Below are positions 52,004 to 60,600 of a DNA stretch of 64,000 nucleotides, in pieces. The notes under the pieces were generated by a model. It worked only from the letters and a program-made list of their open reading frames with translations. It had not been told where the DNA came from and searched no databases. The translations under genes were made by a program, and so were the position numbers. Within the stretch, counting starts at the first letter, position 1. Each line of letters begins with the position of its first letter. Where the stretch lies: contig PJFB01000005.1 in NCBI GenBank assembly GCA_003574895.1, forward strand, positions 62,001 to 126,000, read 5' to 3'. The stretch comes from Geobacter sp. (GTDB lineage: Bacteria > Desulfobacterota > Desulfuromonadia > Geobacterales > Pseudopelobacteraceae).

Positions 52004-52456
52004 TCAGCGCTGCACGTCCAGCAGTTCCACGTCGAAGAGCAGCGTGGCATTGGGCGGGATGACCCCGCCGGCGCCGGCAGCGCCGTAGCCCAGCTTGGCC
52101 GGGATGATCAGCTTGCGTTTGCCTCCCACTTTCATGGACATGACCCCTTCGTCCCAACCGGGGATGACCTGCCCCACGCCGATCACGAAGACAAACGGCT
52201 CGTTGCGGTCCACGGAGCTGTCGAACTTCCTGCCGTTCTCCAGGGTTCCCGTGTAATGCACCTTAACCTGTTTGCCCTTTACCGGCGAGGCTCCTTTGCC
52301 TACCACCAGGTCGATGTATTTGAGGCCCGAGGCGGTGGTAACGGTCTTGCCGTTGTTGCCAGTGTTCCCTTTAGGCTCATGCTTGGCGGCTAAGGCCGGT
52401 ACCGCAAGCATCATTGCCAGCGTGCCGATCATCAGAATTCTCATCATGCTTTTCAT
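52004..52456 (-). CDS. Exported FKBP-type peptidyl-prolyl isomerase
   Basis: 150 residues; a signal peptide ([23 protein letters not shown]) precedes a single FKBP domain with [33 protein letters not shown] and [29 protein letters not shown]. It is a periplasmic prolyl isomerase. The ATG at 52456 has GGGAGG upstream. It lies just downstream of the Skp-like gene on the same strand, so both may serve outer membrane protein folding. Confidence 0.92.
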   Translation of the reverse strand: MKSMMRILMIGTLAMMLAVPALAAKHEPKGNTGNNGKTVTTASGLKYIDLVVGKGASPVKGKQVKVHYTGTLENGRKFDSSVDRNEPFVFVIGVGQVIPGWDEGVMSMKVGGKRKLIIPAKLGYGAAGAGGVIPPNATLLFDVELLDVQR

Positions 52457-52501
52457 CCGTACAACCTCCCGAGTTTGTTTCATTGATTGTCTGTTTGTGC
52501 T

Positions 52502-53236
52502 TTATTTCTTCGGCCCTTCTTCGTTGATCAGTTTTATGATCTCATCGGTTATGTCCATGGGGACAACACCCTCGGATTGATAGATTATCTCCCGTTTGAC
52601 AACTACCAGCGACAGATTGGTCTTCTTCGCATAGACGCTTGCCGCCTTCTGGATCTTTTCGTAAAGGTCGTTGCTCAGCTCAATCTGCAATTCCTGTAGT
52701 TCATTCTCGGCTTTCTGGCCGAATTTCTGGAATTCTTCAACCTTTTTCTTGAATTCCTTGGATGCCGCCTCCCGTTGTTGGGGCGAAAGGCTGGGTAGTT
52801 TGGCCTCAATTTCCGACTGGTGCTTGCCCAGTTGCTTTCGTTTTGCCTCGATCTGGGCCTGAAGCTTCTTTTTCTTGTTGGTAATTTTGGTTTGCCCGGC
52901 CTTGCCGGGTTTGGAATCGGTGCTGATCCGGCCAGGGTCTATGTAGCCAATCAATACGGCCGGTTGCTGTTTGGCAACTCCTTGTGCATTGGCTGCGGGC
53001 GGAATGTTCAGTTGCAATTTGGGTTGTTCCGTCGGCAACTGCGGTGCTGCTGTGGTTGCCGGCGGCGTTGCTTGTTGCGGTGGGGCCGGTTTCTGGGCTG
53101 TTGCCGCTTGCGGTGCGGGCTGGAGCTGGACGGAGGGTTTCTGTTCGGCACCGGCAACCGGTTCCGCAGCCATTGCCATGGTTGGTAGAAAACAGACGAG
53201 CAAGGTGATCATGGTTTTTCTGCAAGCGAATTTCAT
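52502..53236 (-). CDS. Skp/OmpH-family periplasmic chaperone-like protein
   Basis: 244 residues. A signal peptide (to AMAAEP) and a Pro/Ala/Gln-rich linker (about 25-90) precede a Skp-like domain (about 90-244): IGYIDPGRIS, a long charged coiled coil (KKLQAQIEAKRKQLGKHQSEIEAKL...KKKVEEFQKFGQKAENELQELQIEL) and SLVVVKREIIYQSEGVVPMDITDEIIKLIN. The linker is longer than in E. coli Skp. ATG 53236 with GAGG upstream. It probably guides outer membrane proteins through the periplasm. Confidence 0.82.
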   Translation of the reverse strand: MKFACRKTMITLLVCFLPTMAMAAEPVAGAEQKPSVQLQPAPQAATAQKPAPPQQATPPATTAAPQLPTEQPKLQLNIPPAANAQGVAKQQPAVLIGYIDPGRISTDSKPGKAGQTKITNKKKKLQAQIEAKRKQLGKHQSEIEAKLPSLSPQQREAASKEFKKKVEEFQKFGQKAENELQELQIELSNDLYEKIQKAASVYAKKTNLSLVVVKREIIYQSEGVVPMDITDEIIKLINEEGPKK

Positions 53237-53407
53237 GTGTGGACCTCGTTGGCAAGTCTGGCCTGCCTGGATAGATGTGTTGAACAGGGAGAAGATAAAC
53301 GGTTTCAAGGCCGGAGACAACTCTGTTTTTAATTATGCCGCGGAATGGCCTGTTGGCAACACTCTTGTTTGATAACATCAAAACAACTGGCGGAAAAATA
53401 AAACAAC

Positions 53408-53437
53408 TTGACATTTGCAAACGGATTTCTTTAAGAT
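53408..53437 (+). promoter_or_regulatory. Candidate promoter of leuA/T-box
   Basis: TTGACA (53408-53413) and TAAGAT (53432-53437) with an 18-base spacer, ending just before the T-box. Confidence 0.55.
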
Positions 53438-53454
53438 TAAAAAAATAAACAAAG

Positions 53455-53690
53455 GCCATGAAGAGGAATAGTAGTCGTGTAACACCTTTCAGAGACCTGA
53501 CGGTTGGTGCGAGTCAGGAGGTGGAGCCGGTGAACTCGCCTTGGAGCCGCATCCGCGAATCAAGTAGTTGATGCCGTTCTCCCGCGTTAAGGGTGAATCG
53601 AGGTCCGGTGGCAAAATCGCCGGATGAAAAGGGTGGTACCGCGAATGCTTCATGCCTTCGCCCCTGTTGGGGCGGAGGCATTTTTATTTT
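53455..53690 (+). promoter_or_regulatory. T-box leader (leucine type) with terminator
   Basis: GAAGAGGAATAGTA (the conserved Stem I AG bulge), GGTTGGTGCGAGTCAGG and the T-box AGGGTGGTACCGCG (53629-53643) are present. CTC in GAACTCGCC (53535-53537) is the likely Leu specifier. The terminator ATGCCTTCGCCCC/GGGGCGGAGGCAT with TTTTTATTTT lies at 53652-53690. Uncharged tRNA-Leu should permit read-through into leuA. Confidence 0.92.
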
Positions 53691-53738
53691 GTGCGCCGGC
53701 TGTGGCGCATGGCAACGATCACGAAAGGAGTGCAAGAC

Positions 53739-55292
53739 ATGGCAAAGGCAAAGCAGAAGGACGATCAGCAACTCATCAGGATATTCGACACAACGCTGCG
53801 GGATGGCGAGCAGGCCCCCGGCAACAGCATGAACATCGAGGAAAAGCTCAGGATCGCCAAGCAACTGCAGAAGATGAACGTGGATGTTATCGAGGCTGGT
53901 TTCCCCATTGCGTCCGATGGTGACTTCGAGGCTGTCAAACTGGTGGCACAGACGATCAAGGGACCGCAAATTGCGGGGCTGTGCCGTTCCAGCGAAAAAG
54001 ATATCGATCGGGCCTGGGATGCATTGAAATATGCCGGTGAAAAGGGCCGCATCCATACGTTTATTGCTACTTCGGATATCCATATGAAATACAAGCTGCA
54101 GATGGAACCGGCCAAGGTGCTGGCCGCGGCGGTCAAGGCGGTCAAGCGGGCAGCTTCCTATACGCCCAATGTGGAGTTCTCCTGTGAGGATGCCGTGCGG
54201 ACCAGGTTGCCTTTCCTGGCCGAGGTGGTGGAGGCGGTAATTGCCGCCGGCGCCACCACCGTCAACATCCCGGACACGGTCGGTTACACCATACCCTTCG
54301 AGTACTTCGACATCATCAAATACCTGAAGGACAATGTTCCCAACATCGATCAGGCGATCATTTCGGTGCATTGCCACAATGACCTCGGGCTTTCCGTTGC
54401 CAACTCCATCTCGGCCGTCATGGCCGGGGCGCGCCAGGTGGAATGCACCATCAACGGCATTGGCGAACGGGCCGGCAACTGCTCACTGGAAGAGTTTGTC
54501 ATGACCTTGCGCACCAGGCACGACATCCTCCCTTTCACCACTGCCGTCGATACTACGCAACTCACCCCTGCCAGCAGGCTGTTGTCCAATATCACCGGCA
54601 TCATGGTACAGCCCAACAAGGCGATTGTGGGCGCCAACGCCTTTGCCCACGAGGCAGGCATCCATCAGCACGGGGTCTTGATGGAAAAATCCACCTATGA
54701 AATCATGACCCCCGAGTCGGTGGGGCTTTCCGCCAACGCCCTGGTCCTGGGTAAGCATTCGGGCCGGCATGCCTTCAAGAAGCGCCTGGCGGAATTGGGG
54801 CACGAGTTGGACGATGAGAAGCTGGATCGTGCCTTTGAGCGGTTCAAGACCTTGGCCGACCTGAAAAAAGAGGTCTTCGACGAGGACTTGGACGCTATCG
54901 TGATCGACGAGACCCGCGAAGACGTCAAGTACAAGCTGGGCCACATCACCGTAACCTGCGGTTCCTTTGCCGTGGCCACCGCCACTGTGCAGTTGGAGAT
55001 CAATGGCACGCCGGTGCGCACCGCCGAGTTGGGCGACGGTCCGGTTGATGCCACCTTGAAAGCCATCAAAAAACTGACCAAGACCAAGGCCAAACTGATG
55101 CAGTACAATGTCGGCTCCATTACCGGAGGAACCGATGCCTTGGGCGAGGTTACCGTTCGCGTGGCCGAGGGAAGCCACACGGTGGTTGGCAAGGGCTCAT
55201 CCACCGATATTATCGAGGCCTCGGCCAAGGCCTATATCCACGCACTTAACCGATTGAATTACAAACAAACCCGCATGCCTGAATCGCTTTAA
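53739..55292 (+). CDS. leuA: 2-Isopropylmalate synthase
   Basis: 517 residues, normal LeuA length. It condenses 2-oxoisovalerate with acetyl-CoA at the start of leucine synthesis. DTTLRDGEQAPG at 17-28, VHCHNDLGL, GIGERAGNCSLEE and HEAGIHQHG are catalytic and metal-binding blocks. The last 130 residues (from about 390) are the regulatory LeuA dimer domain that binds leucine. The open frame starting at 53652 lies inside the T-box and was rejected; AAAGGAG precedes ATG 53739. Confidence 0.95.
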   Translation: MAKAKQKDDQQLIRIFDTTLRDGEQAPGNSMNIEEKLRIAKQLQKMNVDVIEAGFPIASDGDFEAVKLVAQTIKGPQIAGLCRSSEKDIDRAWDALKYAGEKGRIHTFIATSDIHMKYKLQMEPAKVLAAAVKAVKRAASYTPNVEFSCEDAVRTRLPFLAEVVEAVIAAGATTVNIPDTVGYTIPFEYFDIIKYLKDNVPNIDQAIISVHCHNDLGLSVANSISAVMAGARQVECTINGIGERAGNCSLEEFVMTLRTRHDILPFTTAVDTTQLTPASRLLSNITGIMVQPNKAIVGANAFAHEAGIHQHGVLMEKSTYEIMTPESVGLSANALVLGKHSGRHAFKKRLAELGHELDDEKLDRAFERFKTLADLKKEVFDEDLDAIVIDETREDVKYKLGHITVTCGSFAVATATVQLEINGTPVRTAELGDGPVDATLKAIKKLTKTKAKLMQYNVGSITGGTDALGEVTVRVAEGSHTVVGKGSSTDIIEASAKAYIHALNRLNYKQTRMPESL

Positions 55293-55616
55293 GTCCGTTG
55301 CCACGGACAACAAACAGCACTGATCGGATCATTAGATGTAAATAGACCGGGCTTGACGGCCCGGTTTATTTACACGACTGAACACGATCAAAACGATAAT
55401 AATTATCCGCTGCTTGAAATACAAAAATACTCTGTTATAGTTTTGCACAATCCGGATTCGGATCATATTTGTGCCAACTTTAATTTTTTAACTCTTTTAC
55501 GCAGCGCTGCTGTATCTATCTGATCACATAAATAAATTCAATTGGACCCGACCTGTAACCGAGCGTAATTTCCACAGGATTATTCATTTACAACTCCTAA
55601 GCACAGGAGCGTGCCC
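55293..55616. other. Intergenic region between leuA and the porin gene
   Basis: No gene seen. It holds the leuA terminator (55340-55372), a candidate promoter TTGAAA (55414-55419) with TATAGT (55436-55441) at 16 bases, and a short palindrome ATCCG-GATT-CGGAT (55450-55463) resembling the palindromes near 63592. The region 55465-55610 is AT-rich, with no recognisable riboswitch. Confidence 0.5.
55340..55372 (+). terminator. leuA terminator
   Basis: ACCGGGC-TTGACG-GCCCGGT with an AT-rich flank ending TTTATTT. Confidence 0.8.
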
Positions 55617-56960
55617 ATGAAAAATTTTCCCTTCTGCCGGCTCTCACTAGCAACCATGCTGTCATTGTCCTGCCCGGCCTTGGCAGCTGAGGTCTCGGTT
55701 GACTCCACCACCGTGGTCCGCATCGAACAGCGCGCGGTAAGCGGCTCCCCCAAGCAGGATATTGCGCCCGCCACCCAGTTTCTGGGCCTGGATGCCGACA
55801 AGCTGGCTGACGGCAACCTGTCCCTGCATTTCTACGGATGGGGCCGCTATGACCTGGCCGATAAGAGCTACAACGGTGATCGGGGCGACGGCAGCCTGAC
55901 CTACGGCTACCTGCAATACCGCTTCAGGCAGGCCAACGGCGAGGTGCGGCTGGGCCGCTTCTTTGTCCACGAGGGGATTGCCAACGAGCAGGTTGACGGC
56001 CTCAGTGCCCGGACCGAACTGCCGCTGGGCTTCGGCTTGTCCGCCTTTGGCGGGGCCACCGTGCACACCAGGCACCTTTACGGAGAAAACAGTGACGGCA
56101 AAGGGGACTCCCTGGTCGGCGGGCGGGCCAACTACCGCTACAAGGGGATGCTGGAACTGGGGGTTTCGGGTGTCTACGAAGGCAATGCCCCCACACTGAC
56201 CAGCAAACTGGACGACGGGATTACCCCCCGTTATACCAACGGCAACCACCGCCTGATCGGCGGCGACATCTGGCTCAGCCCGTTCAGGATGGTGGAAGTG
56301 GCCGGACACAGCAGCTACAACCCCGAAACCAAGACCGCCGCCGAGCACAGCTATCTAATCAACATAAAGCCGCTCAAAAAGCTGGTACTTACCGGAGAGT
56401 TCAACGAACAGCGCGACCAAAGCTACTTCTATGCCTGGAGCATGTTCTCGGGCGCGGCCCTGAACCCCTCCGACAAATCCCGCTCCGTCGGTGGCAATGT
56501 CTCCTACGGGGTCAACAAGGCCCTCGAAGTGACTGGCGACTACAAGCACTACACCCGCGAACTGGGCAATGCCGACCGCTACGGCGCCGGCGTCCGCCTG
56601 AGCTTCCTGGGCAACGCGCTGCGCAGCGGTGCCACCTACCACTACCTGCGCGCATCTGACGGCTTTGCCATATCCGGCACCCCCTCGGCCTCCTACCACG
56701 AACTGCGGGCCTATGTCATGCAGGACACCAAGAGTTTTTTCTACGCCGTGGACGTGATCGACTACATCTTCAGGAAAAAGGTCTTCAACGAGTCCAGCGC
56801 CTGGGAAGCGGTTGCATCGCTGGGGTATCACATCACCCCGGCCCTGGCGCTTTCAGGGGATATGAGCTACGGCAGGAATCCCGAGTTCACCGAGGATCTC
56901 AGGGGGCTGGTCCGACTGACCTACAACATGACCTTTGACCTCAAAGGGGGGAAAAAATGA
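55617..56960 (+). CDS. Outer membrane beta-barrel of a porin-cytochrome operon
   Basis: 447 residues from ATG 55617 (AGGAGC upstream). A signal peptide cut near ALAAE is followed by alternating amphipathic strands (LSLHFYGWGRYDLADKSY, GEVRLGRFFVHEG, HRLIGGDIWLSPFRMVEVAGHSSY, YGAGVRLSFLGNALRSGATYHY) ending in a terminal LTYNMTFDLKGG-type strand. It contains no haem motif. Followed by two lipoprotein cytochromes, it is the likely outer membrane channel of an electron conduit, as in the Ext and Omb/Oma/Omc systems. Its overlap with the next ORF is 4 bases. Confidence 0.75.
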   Translation: MKNFPFCRLSLATMLSLSCPALAAEVSVDSTTVVRIEQRAVSGSPKQDIAPATQFLGLDADKLADGNLSLHFYGWGRYDLADKSYNGDRGDGSLTYGYLQYRFRQANGEVRLGRFFVHEGIANEQVDGLSARTELPLGFGLSAFGGATVHTRHLYGENSDGKGDSLVGGRANYRYKGMLELGVSGVYEGNAPTLTSKLDDGITPRYTNGNHRLIGGDIWLSPFRMVEVAGHSSYNPETKTAAEHSYLINIKPLKKLVLTGEFNEQRDQSYFYAWSMFSGAALNPSDKSRSVGGNVSYGVNKALEVTGDYKHYTRELGNADRYGAGVRLSFLGNALRSGATYHYLRASDGFAISGTPSASYHELRAYVMQDTKSFFYAVDVIDYIFRKKVFNESSAWEAVASLGYHITPALALSGDMSYGRNPEFTEDLRGLVRLTYNMTFDLKGGKK

Positions 56961-57430
56961 AATCAAGACACCCGATGCTTCCGGTGCTGGTCATAGCCAT
57001 GCTGCTTGCCCTGGCAGCCTGCGCCCAGATGAAGACCCTCCCCAGCCTTCCTGACTGGCATCCCGAGACCCTGAGCGTGGGGCAGCAGATGGATTGCTCC
57101 GAGTGCCACGAAGACCAGCAGCAAGGCACCATGAAGGCGTTCAACGCCTTCAGCCATTCCCCCGCCTTTGTCAAGAACCACCGTTTCTACGCCGCCTCCG
57201 ACGACCGGCTCTGCACCGTTTGCCATAAGAGCTCTTTCTGCAATGACTGCCATACCAACCGGGTCGAGATGAAGCCGTCTTACAAGTACGGCTACCGCCC
57301 GGACCGGGAGATGCCCCACCGGGGCAATTTCATGACCCTGCACAAGATCGAGGGCAAGCTTGATCCGGCGGCATGTTACCGCTGCCATGGAAGGGCCAAT
57401 AACGAACGATGCGTGGCATGCCACAGATAG
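56957..57430 (+). CDS. Pentahaem lipoprotein cytochrome
   Basis: 157 residues. Signal peptide with a lipobox (LALAAC). Five haem sites: CSECH, CTVCH, CNDCH, CYRCH and CVACH. It overlaps the porin stop by 4 bases, so translation is coupled. Small 5-haem lipoproteins of this arrangement are components of porin-cytochrome conduits. It is probably on the periplasmic face, passing electrons through the porin. Confidence 0.85.
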   Translation: MKSRHPMLPVLVIAMLLALAACAQMKTLPSLPDWHPETLSVGQQMDCSECHEDQQQGTMKAFNAFSHSPAFVKNHRFYAASDDRLCTVCHKSSFCNDCHTNRVEMKPSYKYGYRPDREMPHRGNFMTLHKIEGKLDPAACYRCHGRANNERCVACHR

Positions 57431-57443
57431 GGAGGTCAAATCT

Positions 57444-60400
57444 ATGAAATGCCTGCTCAGGTTCACATTGTTGTCACTTGTTGCCCTGTCGCTTTTTGCC
57501 TGCTCCAAAAGCAATGACCGGGTATCCAGTATCGATCCAAGCACCGGCAAGCATCCGGCCGATTGGGCCGTCGCCAGCACCGGCGGATTGCATCCGGCCG
57601 CATATCTAAACAGTCCCAGCGCTTGTTATCAATGTCACGGCAAGGATCTGAAGGGGGGCATCAGCAAGGTGAGCTGCTTCAGCACCTCACGCAACGGCAT
57701 ATCATGCCACCCCGGCGGCCCGTCTGGTCATCCCGCCGGCTGGGCCGCAGCCGATGCTCATGGAGCAGCGGCCAAGGCCGCTTTTGCAGGCCAGAACGGC
57801 ATGCCCCATTGCCAGCTTTGCCACGGCACTGATTTCGCGGGCGGCATTGCCAACAAGTCATGCCTGAATACGGCCGGTTGCCACGGTGCTGGCATCATGT
57901 CTCCCCATTCTCCCAAGCCGTGGTTATCCAGGATCGGCGGGCGTACCCACTCGTCAGCCGATGTCTCAAATGCCGCTGCCTGTGCCGTCTGCCATGCCAA
58001 TGGCGCCAATTCGTCCCGGCAACCATCGACAGCCGCGCCGGCAGGGACTGCGCCCGGCTGCTTCAACAACACGCTCTGCCACGGTGTGGAAGGCCATCAA
58101 AGCGGCTGGAATGTGCCAACTGCTCATGGTGTTGCCGCCAAGGCTGCTGCCGGTGGGATAACCATCAACGGTGTCTATAGCCCATTTAGTTCGTTCGCCG
58201 ATTGCACCAACTGCCACGGCACCAGGTATGACGGGGGGGCTGCCCAGCAGACCTGCATCAATACCGCCGGCTGCCATGGCGCCAATGTGGCCGCGCCCCA
58301 TCCGGCCCGGCCGTGGCTATCGACAACGGGCGGTGTAACACATACCTCGACCGATACCAGCAATGCCGCCCAATGCGCTACCTGCCATACCGCTGGCGCC
58401 AATTCCACCCGGGTTCCCCGTGCCGGCGATCCGATCGGCTCCACCGGTTGTTTCAACAACACGCTCTGCCACGGTGCCGAAGGGCACCCTGTCGGCTGGA
58501 ACGCGGCGGCCCAGCATGGCGCGGCAGCCAAGCAGGCACCGTCTTCCACGACCGGTTTCGCCTCGTGCCAACCGTGCCACGGCTCTTCATTCAATAACGG
58601 TTCCGCCGCATCCTGCACTAATACCCTGGGATGCCACGGCCTTACCGTTGCGGCACCCCATCCGGCCAAACCCTGGACTTCCAAGACAGCCGGCGCTTCG
58701 ACCCACACCACAACCGATCCGGGCAATGCCGCTACCTGTGCCATCTGCCATACCGGCGGCGCCAATTCGACCGTTGTGCCGCCCACCCCGGCCACAGGCA
58801 CGGCCGGCTGCTACAACAACACCCTTTGCCACTTCCACCAGATTCCGTTTGCTCCTCCTGGAGTGGACCCCTCGGTACATGGTGGGCTGGCCAAGCAGGA
58901 TCTGACCGTGTGCCAAGCCTGCCACGGCGTCAAGGGGACCACAGCATTTGACGGCCTGACACTGGCGGACGGCACCAAGACCATTGCCTGTTCCAGCTGC
59001 CACACCTTTGCCAAGGCGCACCCCACCGCCTGGCAGGGAACCACGACCAATCCGGGTGAGACTGTGATCTACTCGCACCGCACGGCAGGCAATATCGCCA
59101 ATGCCTGCACCCTGTGCCATGATGTCACCCAGGGACGCACCGCGCCGTTGACAGGCGCCCCGAGCTGTTTCAGCGCAACCTTCACCAACAGTCTGAATCA
59201 AACAGGGACCTGTCACGCCAGCGGTCCGGGCGCCGCTCCACACGCGGTGCCGTATCCCAATCATAACGCAACGGCCCGCAGCAACTTCACTTACTGCCTG
59301 GGTTGCCACCAGGTCGCCGCTAATGCCGCGGGCTCGAAACCGCCAGGGTGCCAGAATTGTCACCTGACCAGCCCCGTAACCACGCCAACCGGCTGCACTT
59401 CCTGCCATGCCAAGCCGCCGGCAGGAACCACGTATCCCAACCTGGCCGGGGTCCATGGCTCCCATGCCGTTCTGAACGTGACGGAGAACGCAACCCTGAC
59501 AGCGGTTTGCGACCAGTGCCACAACGGCTTGGGGCTCGGCACCCTTGACCACCTCAACCGGGCTCGGGCCCGTGCCGCATCCGTCCAGGCCGGCCCGGTG
59601 GTCTTTGGTTCGTTGGCCAAGACCGGCGGCCTGACTCCGACTTACACCGACGCAACCCAGACCTGCGCCAATACCTACTGCCACGGCAATACCTTGGATA
59701 AACCGGCGTCGGCCATCCTGTCGCCATCCTGGACCACACCGTTCCTGACCGGAAATGCCGCCACCGATTGCACCAGATGCCATGGGTATCCGCCCCAGAC
59801 CACCGCCCATCAGCTTACCACTGGGCCAACAAGCTGCATAAACTGCCACACACACGTCAACAGTACTGGTACCGGATTCACTGACCCGACCAAGCATATC
59901 AACGGCGTCATCGATGTCACCGGAGCAACCCATGCCGTGCCCTACTTTACCCATAACACCGTGGCAGCTACAACCTGCCTGGCAGCGAACGGCGGCTGCC
60001 ACAACACCGGCACGGGCGGCACGGCAGCGGCAAACCAGTATCCGTTGGCCAAGAATGCCAGCACCGGCGCCCCGGATTGCATGTCCTGCCATACCCTGGC
60101 CGATCCGCTTTCCACCGGCAACGGCCTGGGCACCTGCAAGTCTTGCCACGGCACCGGCGGCACAGGAACCCTGGCCGCGCCCACCGGCACCAGCTGGCCT
60201 AATCTCAAGGGGGTGAGCGTAAATGGAACTCCCACTCATCCCACTCATCATAGTTCAGCTTGCGGCGATTGTCATCCCGGTGTTGACGGGACCGGCAGGA
60301 CCACCACGAACGCGGCCGGATCAGGGGCGGGTGTGAATCATGGCCCCAACAAGACCATGCTGTCCGGCACCACCCAGACCAATGTCACCAAGACAGTGAC

Positions 60401-60512
60401 CGGTATTGTTCCGGCAGCACCGCGTGGCACCACCTCCTCCTGTACCCACAGCAGTCTGCCCAACAATTCGTGCCATGAAGGACCGGGGCTCCAGGTATGG
60501 TATGCCAAATAG
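57444..60512 (+). CDS. Giant multihaem lipoprotein cytochrome (19 CXXCH, six CX5CH)
   Basis: 1022 residues; signal and lipobox LSLFAC (Cys20). I count 19 CXXCH, six CX5CH (CLNTAGCH, CFNNTLCH twice, CINTAGCH, CTNTLGCH, CYNNTLCH), one CX4CH and one CX6CH. Residues 60-410 are a repeating unit of about 110 residues (CXXCHG...CX5CH, then CXXCHxxGANS...CX5CHG). RBS GGGAGG before ATG 57444. It is the last gene of the porin operon and is likely the surface-exposed terminal partner. Confidence 0.88.
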   Translation: MKCLLRFTLLSLVALSLFACSKSNDRVSSIDPSTGKHPADWAVASTGGLHPAAYLNSPSACYQCHGKDLKGGISKVSCFSTSRNGISCHPGGPSGHPAGWAAADAHGAAAKAAFAGQNGMPHCQLCHGTDFAGGIANKSCLNTAGCHGAGIMSPHSPKPWLSRIGGRTHSSADVSNAAACAVCHANGANSSRQPSTAAPAGTAPGCFNNTLCHGVEGHQSGWNVPTAHGVAAKAAAGGITINGVYSPFSSFADCTNCHGTRYDGGAAQQTCINTAGCHGANVAAPHPARPWLSTTGGVTHTSTDTSNAAQCATCHTAGANSTRVPRAGDPIGSTGCFNNTLCHGAEGHPVGWNAAAQHGAAAKQAPSSTTGFASCQPCHGSSFNNGSAASCTNTLGCHGLTVAAPHPAKPWTSKTAGASTHTTTDPGNAATCAICHTGGANSTVVPPTPATGTAGCYNNTLCHFHQIPFAPPGVDPSVHGGLAKQDLTVCQACHGVKGTTAFDGLTLADGTKTIACSSCHTFAKAHPTAWQGTTTNPGETVIYSHRTAGNIANACTLCHDVTQGRTAPLTGAPSCFSATFTNSLNQTGTCHASGPGAAPHAVPYPNHNATARSNFTYCLGCHQVAANAAGSKPPGCQNCHLTSPVTTPTGCTSCHAKPPAGTTYPNLAGVHGSHAVLNVTENATLTAVCDQCHNGLGLGTLDHLNRARARAASVQAGPVVFGSLAKTGGLTPTYTDATQTCANTYCHGNTLDKPASAILSPSWTTPFLTGNAATDCTRCHGYPPQTTAHQLTTGPTSCINCHTHVNSTGTGFTDPTKHINGVIDVTGATHAVPYFTHNTVAATTCLAANGGCHNTGTGGTAAANQYPLAKNASTGAPDCMSCHTLADPLSTGNGLGTCKSCHGTGGTGTLAAPTGTSWPNLKGVSVNGTPTHPTHHSSACGDCHPGVDGTGRTTTNAAGSGAGVNHGPNKTMLSGTTQTNVTKTVTGIVPAAPRGTTSSCTHSSLPNNSCHEGPGLQVWYAK

Positions 60513-60542
60513 CCTGCTGCTCCGGGTATGGCGATAAATAGA

Positions 60543-60574
60543 ACGGGGCCGGACAGATTGCTGTCCGGCCCCGT
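60543..60574. terminator. Terminator between convergent genes
   Basis: ACGGGGCCGGACAG and CTGTCCGGCCCCGT form a 14-bp stem with ATTG loop; T-tracts are weak. It separates the cytochrome (plus) and the sigma-54 activator (minus). Confidence 0.7.
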
Positions 60575-60600
60575 CGTTTGTACGCCATGTCTTCTCACGA

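Noticed and set aside
53652-53738. Earlier start of leuA in the same frame
   Set aside because: It lies in the T-box terminator; ATG 53739 has AAAGGAG and begins the conserved protein.
58587-60251. 554-codon minus-strand ORF inside the giant cytochrome
   Set aside because: Shadow of the repeated, GC-rich plus-strand cytochrome gene; no family features or ribosome binding site.
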